Positions 35,121 to 43,992 of a stretch of DNA of 64,000 nt are shown piece by piece. Numbering within the stretch: the stretch's first letter is position 1; every line of letters starts with the position of its first letter. This DNA comes from JBNGOQ01 sp050589645 (GTDB lineage: Bacteria; Bacteroidota; Bacteroidia; Flavobacteriales; Flavobacteriaceae): NCBI RefSeq assembly GCF_050589645.1, contig NZ_JBNGOQ010000002.1, positions 434,001 through 498,000 of the forward strand, in the 5' to 3' direction. Made by a program: the position numbers and the translations under genes. Below the pieces are notes generated by a model. It was given only the letters and a program-made list of their open reading frames with translations, had not been told where the DNA came from and did not search any database.

Positions 35121-35927
35121 ATGTCTAAAATAAAGTTAAAACACCTAGTTTTTTTTATTGGACTCTTATGGATGTTCATCGCCAGTATAATGGTAATTGA
35201 GAAGGGTCTGGCAGACGCACCAAGCGAAAATGTATGGACCAAGAATATTATTTTTTCTTTAGGATGGTTGGTATGGGCAGCTTTCACCCCGATAATCCAT
35301 TATAACTATCAAAAGTTCTCCATAATTAACACAAAAAAAACGACCTTCCTATTAATCCATTTTGGTCTTAGTATCCTAACTGCCTTTCTCTATTTCGTTT
35401 CAAGTGGATTTATCATGTATTTACTATGGAACCTATTTGTATACGAGGTCACTTATTTTGAAATGTTGCTTTTTCTTTTTGAAAAATTTCATTTTGATTT
35501 ATTGATCTATTGGGTGCTAATAGGCGCATTTTCATTTGTGGATTGGGTTGGATTGAAAGATTTAAAAACAGATCATTACACGAATAATTATGTAGAGCGA
35601 TTTGCTGTAAAAGTTGCCTTGAAAATATTAATTATACCGGTAGAGGATATAAACTATTTTGAAGCCTATGGTGATTATGTGAAAGTTTACTCCAAAAATA
35701 AGTTTCATTTGATAAATAATTCAATGAAGGAACTTGAGGAAAACCTACTGGATCCAAACAAATTTGTTAGAATACATCGCTCAACGATAATCAATATTGG
35801 TGACATTAGAGAGCTGGAGCCACATATGAACAAGGAGTTCTTCTTGACCCTAAATAATGGACAAAAATTAAAAGTTAGTAGGTCGTATCAAGAAAATCTA
35901 AGAAAAATTATTGCGAACGCAATTTAA
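35121..35927 (+). CDS. Membrane-bound LytTR-domain transcriptional regulator (copy A)
   Basis: Four hydrophobic helices (about residues 8-25, 40-60, 70-97, 117-145) are followed by a LytTR DNA-binding domain at about 165-268 (EDINYFEAYGDYVKVYSKNK, then FVRIHRSTIINIGDIREL). It has no kinase domain and no separate sensor partner, so sensing and DNA binding are probably in one protein. A clear paralogue lies at 37327. The two flank a lipoprotein gene, and their 3' flanks share GTCCTCGG. ATG 35121 is preferred over TTG 35115. Confidence 0.88.
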   Translation: MSKIKLKHLVFFIGLLWMFIASIMVIEKGLADAPSENVWTKNIIFSLGWLVWAAFTPIIHYNYQKFSIINTKKTTFLLIHFGLSILTAFLYFVSSGFIMYLLWNLFVYEVTYFEMLLFLFEKFHFDLLIYWVLIGAFSFVDWVGLKDLKTDHYTNNYVERFAVKVALKILIIPVEDINYFEAYGDYVKVYSKNKFHLINNSMKELEENLLDPNKFVRIHRSTIINIGDIRELEPHMNKEFFLTLNNGQKLKVSRSYQENLRKIIANAI

Positions 35928-36298
35928 AACAAGACGGTCCTCGGAAAATTATATCCAATTCACTACTTTCAATTCACCCTCATAGGAATACGGCTAGGAC
36001 TGCCCTTGTTATCTATAGATATTGATATCATTAATCGAATAACGATAGCAATAAATTTATAAAGAAATTCCTTCCTCTTCAGATAGGTAATTTTAGTTTT
36101 TTTCTAGGTTTCATCTCCCCGCTCTAACAAAGTGCGAAAATTTATGCCCAAATTCCATTTAAACAGAACGGCTCATCTGGAGAATCGGTCTGGTTAACGT
36201 TATCGATCAACTCTTCGTAGAAAAGTGTTAGGACGCCACCTCACATCTTTCGGATATTTGTGCAAGTGCCAATAGATAATATAGAAAATTAAAATATT
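35928..36298. other. Gene-poor stretch between LytTR copy A and a lipoprotein gene
   Basis: No protein-like frame is convincing. The first 25 bases (with GTCCTCGG at 35938) resemble the 3' flank of LytTR copy B (38151). The rest is AT-rich with no recognisable promoter of the TAnnTTTG type. The lipoprotein gene presumably has its promoter here. Confidence 0.4.
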
Positions 36299-36889
36299 AT
36301 GAAATCGACGTTTTTAACCGTATTGCTTTTTACATCATTCATATCATGCTCCCAAGAAAAAATCCCTGATGCTTCATGGCAATTAAAAACGGCTGTTCTG
36401 GCGGCACCAGAGGGCCAACGTGAGGGAGCCAAGGTCTATGGGTACGATTCCAATGGGAATATAGTGGTACTTCGCGAAGGAACAAATCAATATGTCTGTC
36501 TAGCGGATAATCCAGAAAATGAAGGGTTTCAAACTGCTGCTTACCATAAGGACTTGGATGATTTTATGACACGAGGCAGGGAACTAAGAAATCAGGGGAA
36601 AGGTTTCCAAGAAGTATTTGATACGAGGGAAAATGAGGTTAAATCGGGAAAACTCAAAATGCCTGATAGAACTACATTATTTATTTTTAGTGGTGATGTA
36701 AATCCGCAAACAAAAGAAATAGAAAATCAAAAAGTTCGATATGTTGTTTATATCCCCTATGCAACGGCCGAATCTACGGGATTGCCAGATGGACCAAAAG
36801 CTCCGGGTCATCCTTGGATTATGGATCCCGGCACACATAGGGCTCATATAATGATTACACCACCACAAGCTGCGGTTAAAGAAAAATGA
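36299..36889 (+). CDS. Hypothetical lipoprotein (196 aa)
   Basis: A lipobox signal peptide (MKSTFLTVLLFTSFISC) is followed by a domain of about 175 residues (PDASWQLKTAVLAAPEGQRE, then NSGRELRNQ-like helical part and RTTLFIFSGDVNPQTKEI). The end (MDPGTHRAHIMITPP) is conserved-looking and contains His. No family is recognised. It lies between two paralogous LytTR regulators, either of which might control it. Periplasmic or outer-membrane location is expected. Confidence 0.6.
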   Translation: MKSTFLTVLLFTSFISCSQEKIPDASWQLKTAVLAAPEGQREGAKVYGYDSNGNIVVLREGTNQYVCLADNPENEGFQTAAYHKDLDDFMTRGRELRNQGKGFQEVFDTRENEVKSGKLKMPDRTTLFIFSGDVNPQTKEIENQKVRYVVYIPYATAESTGLPDGPKAPGHPWIMDPGTHRAHIMITPPQAAVKEK

Positions 36890-37326
36890 GCAACTAGGCA
36901 GTCAGTCTGTTCGTTATAATAATTAACGTTCTCTTCAGATGGACGTAAAAAACACAGCTAGGCAAAAAGATATCGGACAAAATTGTTATTCAAGTTTAGC
37001 CACTGCCCTTTGTCGCTAGCCTTATTATTTATGACACAGCCTCCTTCGATGGTGTTCATACCATAGATTTTTGGTCAAAAGTGGTCCAATACATAATAGG
37101 CCAGCCCCGTACATTATTAGTTATCACTCAAAATATGGCCTTCAGAGCTATTTTCATTGAATTGGCGATATATCTTAGGTCATCTTAACAATGTAGTTAT
37201 ATCCACTAAACGTAGGCCCCAGAACAGGTTTTGACTATTTGGAAAAAGGACTTGATGGGAACCTTTTCTTTATGTCTTTACATTTTTAAGCTCTGATAGA
37301 AATTCCCAATTAATCGCTACAAAAAA
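36890..37326. other. Gene-poor stretch between lipoprotein gene and LytTR copy B
   Basis: The longest open frames here lack start codons and family features. One plus-strand frame of about 60 codons (from about 37014 to 37188) reads partly protein-like (FDGVHTIDFWSKVVQYIIGQ) but could be chance. I see no terminator or clear promoter. Confidence 0.35.
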
Positions 37327-38136
37327 GTGTTAAAAACTAGAATAAAGCACCTCATTATAATTGTACTTCTCTTATGGATGTTTATCACAGCCATAATGGT
37401 AATGGAAAAAGGATTATCCAATCTACCAAAATGGGAAATATGGGTCCGAAATATAATCTTTTCTTTGGGATGGTTGATTTGGGCCTTTTTTACGCCAATA
37501 GTGTTTTCCATTTATGAGCGATTCTCCATTATTTCAAAATCAAAATCAACTTTTTTACTAATTCATCTCGGGATAAGTCTTTTGACCGCCGTTCTATATT
37601 TGATTGTAAATGGTTTCGTGGTGTATTTACTATGGAATCTTCTCATATCCGAAGTAGCCTATTTTGAAGTGCTGTTAGGGCTCCTTGAAAAATTCCATGT
37701 CGATCTATTAATTTATTGGTTATTAATAGGCGCCTTTTCCTTAGTGGACTGGACTGGGTTAAGAGCGTTGAAAACAGAGAACCAGAAAAACAACTATTTA
37801 GAGAGAATTGCGGTAAAAACAGCATTTAAAATAGTGATTCTTCAGATTGATGAAGTCAGTTGGTTTGAGGCCTATGGAGATTATGTAAAGGTTCACTCCG
37901 AGGACAAATTTTATTTGATGAACGATTCAATGATACAGCTTGAGGGGAAACTTGATCCAAAGAAATTTACAAGAATACATCGTTCAACAATAGTTTGTAT
38001 TAATGATATCAGGGAACTGCAACCCCATTGGAACAAAGAATTCTATCTTACCTTAAAAAACGGCAAAAAGTTAAAAGTAAGTAGGACATATCAAGAAAAC
38101 CTAAGAAGTTTTTTCAAAACTCCCGGTGAGATTTAA
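37327..38136 (+). CDS. Membrane-bound LytTR-domain transcriptional regulator (copy B)
   Basis: It is the paralogue of copy A with the same layout: four hydrophobic helices, then a LytTR domain (DEVSWFEAYGDYVKVHSEDK, then FTRIHRSTIVCINDIRELQP). The start is GTG 37327 (reading MLKTRIKHLIII, parallel to MSKIKLKHLVFF in copy A). Many positions differ, so the duplication is old or the copies were acquired separately. Lone LytTR proteins of this kind may respond to a membrane signal directly. Confidence 0.88.
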   Translation: MLKTRIKHLIIIVLLLWMFITAIMVMEKGLSNLPKWEIWVRNIIFSLGWLIWAFFTPIVFSIYERFSIISKSKSTFLLIHLGISLLTAVLYLIVNGFVVYLLWNLLISEVAYFEVLLGLLEKFHVDLLIYWLLIGAFSLVDWTGLRALKTENQKNNYLERIAVKTAFKIVILQIDEVSWFEAYGDYVKVHSEDKFYLMNDSMIQLEGKLDPKKFTRIHRSTIVCINDIRELQPHWNKEFYLTLKNGKKLKVSRTYQENLRSFFKTPGEI

Positions 38137-38403
38137 CCACTCGTCGAAAAACGTCCTCGGGTAAACTTATTTAATCCACGTCTAATAGAATAGTACTTGG
38201 ATAACACCTTCTCTTTGGTAACATTTGTATAGTCAACATTAGATGCTTTATCTGGCCTCAAGTGACCTGAACTCGGATTTTGCATGGATTACAATGATAA
38301 ATTTCACCAACACCTTTACGCCTAAAACTAGATCGTTATCCTTTAAATTAACGTATTGGTTGAATATGTAAGCACTACGATGTATTAAATAAAAACGGAA
38401 CCC

Positions 38404-39273
38404 ATGTATAAATTAATATTTTGTCTAGGATCAATAGTTTTAGTTTCAAATGCTAAATGTAATGCACAGAAAACGCCTCAATTAGTAAGCCCGGGCCTTA
38501 TTACAAACAATAACGAATACAGCACAACATTATCTCCTGACGGAAAAACAATGTATTTCGTAAGACAGATCAATGATGTAGATGGAAGTCTTATCCTAAA
38601 AACTGAAAAAGTTAATGACAAATGGAGTACCCCTGAAAAAGTGAGCTTTACAGGAGTTTTTTCGGATACAGATCCCATGTTGACCCCTGATGGAAAAACA
38701 ATGTATTTTATGACAAATAGAAATGCGCATCAAGATGGCTCTAAGGACGATTATGATATTTGGGCAACGAACTTAATTGAAGGACAATGGGGCAAACCAT
38801 ATCGCCTGCCCGATTTTATTAATACTTCTTTTACGGAAGGATTTCCTTGTATCACCTCAGATGGGAGTATGTTCTTTTTTAGATTTAATAGCAATAATTC
38901 CGATCAAGACATCTGGTATTCAGAAAAAATAGGTGGTGGATTTGATACACCTCACAAGCTTAGGGGGGAAATAAATACAGAAAAGTGGGATGGCCATCCA
39001 TTCGTAGATGCAAATAAGGAGTATATGATCTTTTATTCCAGTAAAAGAGAAGGCGGTTATGGTAGCTGTGATCTATACATTAGTTTTTACGAGGATGGTA
39101 ATTGGGGAAAACCTAAAAATTTGGGAGGTGTTATAAATAAAGATACTTGTGAAATGGTGCCTTTTGTAACTAGAGATGGTAATACATTGTATTTTTCAAG
39201 AATTGAAAAAGATGGAGGCAGAAACATATATCAAATAGATTTCTCTCAAATTAAAGAAGGCATAAAAGAGTAA
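38404..39273 (+). CDS. Secreted PD40 / WD40-like beta-propeller protein
   Basis: A signal peptide (MYKLIFCLGSIVLVSNAKCN) is followed by PD40-type repeats of the form SPDGKTMYFVR (about residues 45-55), TPDGKTMYFMTNR and VTRDGNTLYFSRI. Also seen are IWYSEKI and CDLYISFYEDGNWGKPKNLG. This is the TolB-like propeller arrangement common in Bacteroidota exported proteins, usually for protein or glycan binding. No catalytic motif is visible. Single gene downstream of LytTR copy B. Confidence 0.8.
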   Translation: MYKLIFCLGSIVLVSNAKCNAQKTPQLVSPGLITNNNEYSTTLSPDGKTMYFVRQINDVDGSLILKTEKVNDKWSTPEKVSFTGVFSDTDPMLTPDGKTMYFMTNRNAHQDGSKDDYDIWATNLIEGQWGKPYRLPDFINTSFTEGFPCITSDGSMFFFRFNSNNSDQDIWYSEKIGGGFDTPHKLRGEINTEKWDGHPFVDANKEYMIFYSSKREGGYGSCDLYISFYEDGNWGKPKNLGGVINKDTCEMVPFVTRDGNTLYFSRIEKDGGRNIYQIDFSQIKEGIKE

Positions 39274-39551
39274 AAATTAGAATATACTTGTAGTAAAGCC
39301 ATAAAGGTTTTTGAGCTATAATTGGCGGTACGGAAACTGCATATATTCATTTGCATCATAATCCTCCTTCGTTTCATTTCGACGGACAAGCGGCCTGTGC
39401 TACATTTGGTGCATGCAGGGCAGGCGGCACCTATGCACACACTATCCATACCAAAAGCCGTTTTATCCCTTGCGCCGCTTTCTTCATTCTTACTATATGA
39501 AACCTGGTCATTTTCATTTCATTCGGGATAAAACCGACAGGGCCTATGGTG

Positions 39552-40664
39552 TTATCCTCTTTCAGGTTTGGTACTGTAATCCATTTCTAGGGGCGATACG
39601 CCTTCTATGGGACCAATAAGTTGTTCCATTTGAAAACGGAAACGTTCGATCATATCTCTTTTCAGCATAAACCTGTGGAAATCTGCGGCCGATGTGTTGT
39701 AGTGGTGTACAGGTTTGTAACCTCCCGGGGTTTCAACATCCATGCGTATGGGCCATTGTAACCACTTTCCCTGAAAATCCTTGGAAAGCATCCAGTTCAA
39801 ATACAGTTTGGCGGCTGCTTTGTGTTTCGCCTTTTTTGGAATGGCCGCGGTCTGAAACCAGGTGAGGAAATAGTCTTCTTTGGGCAGCATAAAACGGGCC
39901 GGACTATTTGGAAAAGGGACAAAGGCCCATGAGGTCGTAAAACTTGCTCCGTACCAACCGTTATTGACCGCTACATAGGGCATTGAAGTACCGCGTACCC
40001 ATGTTGGATCGGTAGCGACCAATTTTTCCAGATACTCCCAGCCATATTTTTGTTTTAAGTTCCAGAACTGGTACAATACCGCATCATCATCATGCGGATA
40101 GGTGAAGACGATCTTTCCCTTCAGTTCCGGATTCAGATAATCCATGGCATCCCGCGGTGCGTTGTCCCCATCGATAACATCAATATTGATCAGGTTACTG
40201 AAGGAAACACCAAAAAGACCTGTCCAACGGCCGTGGGGATCTTTATAATCAGGGTACACCTTATCCCAATCCTTTGGTTTGTAGGCCATCAACAACCCTC
40301 TTTCCGTATAATGGTCATAATCATGTAGGGTCTGCAACTGAATGACGTCCGGTACATCTTCTTCTGCATCCTTTTCTAGGGCACTGTCAAAGCGGGGGGC
40401 GTGGTACTTGCTCAAATCCACCGAGTGAATTACTTCTATTTTAGGGAAACGTGCCTTGAACAGGTCCAGATAGTAATCTGCCTGGTCTGCCTTGTCCCCA
40501 CCGGCCCTAAGGATAAGGGTGCCACCTTCTTCAATGGCCTCGGTGTAGAGTTCATCCAGGGATTTTGTCTCGATCTCGGCATATTTTTTTGTTCCGGCTT
40601 CCTGTGAAAGGACCGTTGTGGCCATGGCCAAAAAGACCATGGCGCTTGTGATTGACTGTTTCAT
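39552..40664 (-). CDS. Extracellular solute-binding protein (family 1-like), orphan
   Basis: ATG 40664 starts the signal peptide (MKQSITSAMVFLAMATTVLS). The mature protein has the type 2 periplasmic binding fold: EGGTLILRAGGDKADQADYY, KIVFTYPHDDDAVLYQFWNL and VAVNNGWYGASFTTSWAFVP. The pattern is close to iron or polyamine binding proteins (FbpA/PotD-like). No permease or ATPase gene is nearby, so uptake would need components elsewhere, or the protein serves sensing. A -7 element TAGTTTTG (40701-40694, minus) lies 30 bp upstream. Confidence 0.8.
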   Translation of the reverse strand: MKQSITSAMVFLAMATTVLSQEAGTKKYAEIETKSLDELYTEAIEEGGTLILRAGGDKADQADYYLDLFKARFPKIEVIHSVDLSKYHAPRFDSALEKDAEEDVPDVIQLQTLHDYDHYTERGLLMAYKPKDWDKVYPDYKDPHGRWTGLFGVSFSNLINIDVIDGDNAPRDAMDYLNPELKGKIVFTYPHDDDAVLYQFWNLKQKYGWEYLEKLVATDPTWVRGTSMPYVAVNNGWYGASFTTSWAFVPFPNSPARFMLPKEDYFLTWFQTAAIPKKAKHKAAAKLYLNWMLSKDFQGKWLQWPIRMDVETPGGYKPVHHYNTSAADFHRFMLKRDMIERFRFQMEQLIGPIEGVSPLEMDYSTKPERG

Positions 40665-40693
40665 GATTTCAATAATTTTGTGATATTGAAACA

Positions 40694-40701
40694 CAAAACT
40701 A
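40694..40701 (-). promoter_or_regulatory. Possible -7 element of the solute-binding-protein gene
   Basis: TAGTTTTG on the minus strand matches TAnnTTTG and is 29 bp upstream of the start codon. I see no matching TTG at -33, so the call is weak. Confidence 0.3.
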
Positions 40702-40875
40702 GGGTGAGCTTCCACGGTAAAAGTTAATGTAGATTAACTTCCATCTATCGGCCCGGTTCCAGGGCCATATTGTACCGGGCCAAAAATGATCGCCCGTCAA
40801 GAAGCGGAAGGGAGAGTGGAAACACTAAAAAGTAAGTATTGGTTTACCGGCCAGGGCAACCATTTTGATGGAGGT

Positions 40876-41460
40876 CTAAGGTTTACGCCTTAAATATTCC
40901 GCGCGCATTTTACTGAAAAATTGGGGCGTAACGCCCAGGTAGGACGCTATATATTTTTGAGGTACCCGCTGTGCTATACCGGGATGTTTTGTCAATAACT
41001 GTTCGTAATTGTAGATAGCAGGTTTTGATACGCTATCGAGCATTCTCAATTTAAGTGCCTTGAACGCATTTCGGACCAAATTGACCTCGATAAAGGCAAA
41101 CTTTTCGTTCTTCTGATAGAGCTCTTCCAAAACGGCGGATTTGATCCGGAACAGTTTTGTGGGTTCCAAACTCTGAATAGATACGCCCTCGAGATTATAG
41201 AATTTCCCGCCGCCGGCCCAATACTTCTCCGGAACAAAATTTAGCACGACCTGGTTTCCATTGTAATCGTAGGTATAGTTCATGAGCAGCCCTTCCATGA
41301 CAAGGAAGGTGAATTTTGACAGTTGCCCGTTTTTTTGCAGAAATTGGTTCTTCGCTATTTCCACATATTCATAATGTTCTATGATATCACCAATTTCCCC
41401 AGGGTTAAAATCCGTATAATTTTGATAATAGTTCAATAGGAATTTTTCTTGTGGGTCCAT
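40876..41460 (-). CDS. Crp/Fnr-family transcriptional regulator
   Basis: From ATG 41460 (MDPQEKFLLNYYQNYTDFNP) the cyclic-nucleotide-binding-like beta barrel is followed by an HTH of the winged type near the end (RVPQKYIASYLGVTPQFFSK). This Bacteroidota group typically lacks a conserved cAMP-binding signature and responds to other signals. A longer open frame to 41547 is rejected because TATATTTG (41484-41477, minus strand) lies within it as a -7 element. The gene lies upstream of the solute-binding protein on the same strand, 211 bp apart. Confidence 0.85.
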   Translation of the reverse strand: MDPQEKFLLNYYQNYTDFNPGEIGDIIEHYEYVEIAKNQFLQKNGQLSKFTFLVMEGLLMNYTYDYNGNQVVLNFVPEKYWAGGGKFYNLEGVSIQSLEPTKLFRIKSAVLEELYQKNEKFAFIEVNLVRNAFKALKLRMLDSVSKPAIYNYEQLLTKHPGIAQRVPQKYIASYLGVTPQFFSKMRAEYLRRKP

Positions 41461-41476
41461 GGCAATTGATCTTATC

Positions 41477-41484
41477 CAAATATA
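41477..41484 (-). promoter_or_regulatory. Likely -7 element of the Crp/Fnr gene
   Basis: TATATTTG on the minus strand (plus-strand CAAATATA) matches TAnnTTTG and lies 16 bp upstream of ATG 41460. No good -33 TTG is present at the expected distance. It supports the short start. Confidence 0.4.
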
Positions 41485-41769
41485 GCAATACATAGAATAT
41501 CTTGCCAGCGCGCACTCTTTATCCGAAATAGAGCTTGCAAGGTTCATGAATTTCTAATGATTGGAACATAGAGCATTAATAAACGATAGAGTAGGGGAAT
41601 GCCGTTCCTGCCGGTTTACCTGCCTGTGGAGGAGTGGAGGTGAAGCCAGCGGAACCGTATTTTACTACCTATTTGAATGTGACCCAACAAATCCGTAATT
41701 TGTTACTTATTAGTTTTTACCGTAATTTTTAGGAGGCTGGCCCGGGCTCGGATACTAAATTTATATCCA

Positions 41770-42351
41770 ATGAAACAATTGCGTTTACCCATCTTTACGT
41801 CCAAAATAAAGTATTACAACCTTAGGATTGTACCTTCAGACCTGGTGTATGACCAAGTAACGGAGTTTAAAAAGCAATTTGAATCCTTGTATGGAAAACA
41901 GCCACTCTCTGGATCAAAACCCCATATTACCCTTGCGGCCTTTAAAATGAACGCAAAACATCAGGACCTGCTCATACAGGGTTTAGGGCAGTTGGGACAA
42001 AAGGAGCCCTTCACATTACATATAGACACGTTTGATGTTTTCGAGGGGTCGAGAACCTTGTTCCTAAAAGTTTCTAAGAACGAAGTGATTGAGGGGATAC
42101 ACCGAGACGTCCAAATCTTGCGCGATGAGCATCTCAAGGGAAAGTTGAAAGCGTTCTTTATTTCGGATACCCCCCATATGACCATTTCCAAGACCACGGG
42201 AAAGAAAATGCTCTATGAAAGCCTGCAACATTTTCAGAAAAACGGATATTCGGAGCAAATTGAAGTCAACCAGCTGACCCTGGTTTCAAGGTCAAAATAT
42301 AAAACGTGGGACTGGGCGCATCACATTACACTTTCTGAAGAAGAATTGTAA
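41770..42351 (+). CDS. 2'-5' RNA ligase family protein (2H phosphoesterase)
   Basis: The two HxT motifs of the 2H phosphoesterase superfamily are present: PHITLAAFK (H52, T54) and SDTPHMTISK (H136, T138). The 193-residue length and the alternating strand pattern match LigT-like proteins. These act on 2'-5' or cyclic phosphodiester bonds in RNA. A second copy of the last 106 codons lies at 43527, after the WG-repeat gene. This intact copy precedes the passenger, on the plus strand. Confidence 0.86.
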   Translation: MKQLRLPIFTSKIKYYNLRIVPSDLVYDQVTEFKKQFESLYGKQPLSGSKPHITLAAFKMNAKHQDLLIQGLGQLGQKEPFTLHIDTFDVFEGSRTLFLKVSKNEVIEGIHRDVQILRDEHLKGKLKAFFISDTPHMTISKTTGKKMLYESLQHFQKNGYSEQIEVNQLTLVSRSKYKTWDWAHHITLSEEEL

Positions 42352-42385
42352 GTGGCAAATTAAAATGTACATTTTTAGGGAACAA

Positions 42386-43501
42386 CTAGTCTTTTATCCT
42401 TTCAAAGGGTGCATTACAATTTCTGAAAATTCCCAAATAATCGAATTGTATAGGAACAGCTTCTTCACCATTGGTATCCACAAAACCCCATTTATCATTT
42501 AATTTTACCGCAGCCAATCCATGCGAGAACCTTTTTGCTTCCCCATATTTTAATGGAACTACAAGATCTCCCTTTTTATCTATAAAACCGCCATAGGCAT
42601 TTTTAACAAAGGCGAACCCATCTTGAAAACCATAGGTGGAAGAATATTCAAAAGGGATAATCTCATCCCCATTTTTATCTATAAAACCATATTTGTCCGC
42701 AAATTGAACGGCCGCTAAACCTTCACTAAATACGTGGGGTCTATTGGGTAGGTAATAGTATTTGGATTCCTGCGGGTTATATTTAAATGGGGTTAACTGT
42801 TCTCCCTTACTATTTATAAAGCCCCAAAGCTCATTTTCTGCAACCGCAACCATTCCCTCAGAAAATATACCAGCATCTCCATATTGGCATGGAATAGTTT
42901 CATTACCATCTTTATCTATAAATCCATAGCTGTTTTTATGCTCTACCCGGGCCAAACCTTCGGAAAATTCTGCAGCATCACTATATTTTAAAGGAATAAC
43001 TTCATTCCCCTTATTATTAATGTAACCCCACTTTCCATTCAATTCTACTTCAGCTAGACCTTCTTGAAATTCATAGGTAGTATTATATTTAGGGGGTATG
43101 ACCATATCGCCAAATGAATTAATATATCCCCATTTCCCATTTAATTTGACAGAAGCCAGACCTTCTGAAAATTCGTAAATTTCCTCATAGCTACTGACGT
43201 CCATTTCATTCCCTCTAGGGTCTATCATAGATGACTTTCCCTCCAATCTTACTTTTACAAAACCGTTAACGAAAAAATTAAATGACTTATCTAGATCATA
43301 AATAGGCGGAATTACAAACTCTCCCATGTCATTTATAAAACCACACTTTTTTCCAATTACCACTTTTGCCCTCCCTTCATAAAAACCATAGGCGTAATCA
43401 AATTGAAGCGGTATTTCAAAGTCTCCTTTTCTATTGATAAAACCCCATTTTTTGCCTAGGCGAACTGGTGCAAGGATTTTATCGTTTTTGAGGACTTTCA
43501 T
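42386..43501 (-). CDS. WG-repeat protein
   Basis: About ten WG repeats are visible: GKKWGFINRKGDFEIPLQF, GKWGYINSFGDMVIPPKY, GKWGYINNKGNEVIPLKY, YGFIDKDGNETIPCQYG, LWGFINSKGEQLTPFKYN, YGFIDKNGDEIIPFEYSS and others. There is no signal peptide, so it is probably cytoplasmic. WG-repeat proteins fold as repeated beta elements of unknown binding. It is transcribed opposite to its neighbours and sits between an intact ligase gene and a duplicated ligase 3' end, so it looks like an inserted passenger. A TATATTTG -7 element lies 20 bp upstream (43529-43522). Confidence 0.88.
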   Translation of the reverse strand: MKVLKNDKILAPVRLGKKWGFINRKGDFEIPLQFDYAYGFYEGRAKVVIGKKCGFINDMGEFVIPPIYDLDKSFNFFVNGFVKVRLEGKSSMIDPRGNEMDVSSYEEIYEFSEGLASVKLNGKWGYINSFGDMVIPPKYNTTYEFQEGLAEVELNGKWGYINNKGNEVIPLKYSDAAEFSEGLARVEHKNSYGFIDKDGNETIPCQYGDAGIFSEGMVAVAENELWGFINSKGEQLTPFKYNPQESKYYYLPNRPHVFSEGLAAVQFADKYGFIDKNGDEIIPFEYSSTYGFQDGFAFVKNAYGGFIDKKGDLVVPLKYGEAKRFSHGLAAVKLNDKWGFVDTNGEEAVPIQFDYLGIFRNCNAPFERIKD

Positions 43502-43521
43502 TTATTTTTCTTCATTCAAGT

Positions 43522-43529
43522 CAAATATA
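43522..43529 (-). promoter_or_regulatory. Likely -7 element of the WG-repeat gene
   Basis: TATATTTG on the minus strand (plus CAAATATA) fits TAnnTTTG. A TTG (plus CAA at 43555) is 25 bp further upstream, slightly long. It overlaps the junction with the ligase 3' duplicate. Confidence 0.45.
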
Positions 43530-43844
43530 GACAAGTTTGGCGTTTTCGAGGGTTCAAGAACCTTATTTCTGAACATGTACAAGAGTGAAACTATTGCCAG
43601 TATACATCAAGACATTCAAACGTTGCGCGATGATCATCTCAAAGGGAAGTTGAAATCGTTCTTTATTTCGGATACCCCCCATATGACCATTTCCAAGACC
43701 ACGGGAAAGAAAATGCTGTACGAAAGCCTGCAGCATTTTCAGAAAAATGGGCATTCGGAGCAGATCCAAGTCAACCACCTGACCCTGGTTTCGAGGTCAA
43801 AATATAAAACGTGGGACTGGGAGCATGAAATTAAACTCGCCTAG
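43527..43844 (+). pseudogene. Truncated 3' copy of the 2'-5' RNA ligase gene
   Basis: From about 43527 the frame reads DKFGVFEGSRTLFLNMYKSE, then TLRDDHLKGKLKSFFISDTP and HMTISKTTGKKMLYESLQHF to the stop at 43842-43844. It closely matches the C-terminal half of the intact gene at 41770 (from DTFDVFEGSRTLFLK). Only the second HxT motif is retained, so no activity is expected. It begins at the WG-repeat gene boundary. The sequence differs from the intact copy at many positions, so the duplication is not very recent or came with foreign DNA. Confidence 0.8.
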
Positions 43845-43992
43845 TCCGTTTTGAGAGCCAGCGATGAATAAACCAGTCTGTCCTAATTTTCTCATGCAGC
43901 TATCTGGATTTTATTTCTGACGGAATTATCATTTCAACAGCTTTTACCAACTATGTTGTCTTATTTAGCTCAAAATCTAAATAAACACAGTT

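Noticed and set aside
39322..39531. Plus-strand 69-codon frame downstream of the PD40 gene
   Set aside because: Hydrophobic at the start but then low-complexity with no clear helix or family. Probably chance in the gap before the convergent solute-binding gene.
43434..43526. N-terminal part of the plus-strand frame containing the ligase 3' duplicate
   Set aside because: The first 30 codons overlap the WG-repeat gene on the other strand and bear no similarity to the ligase. The homologous part begins at about 43527.
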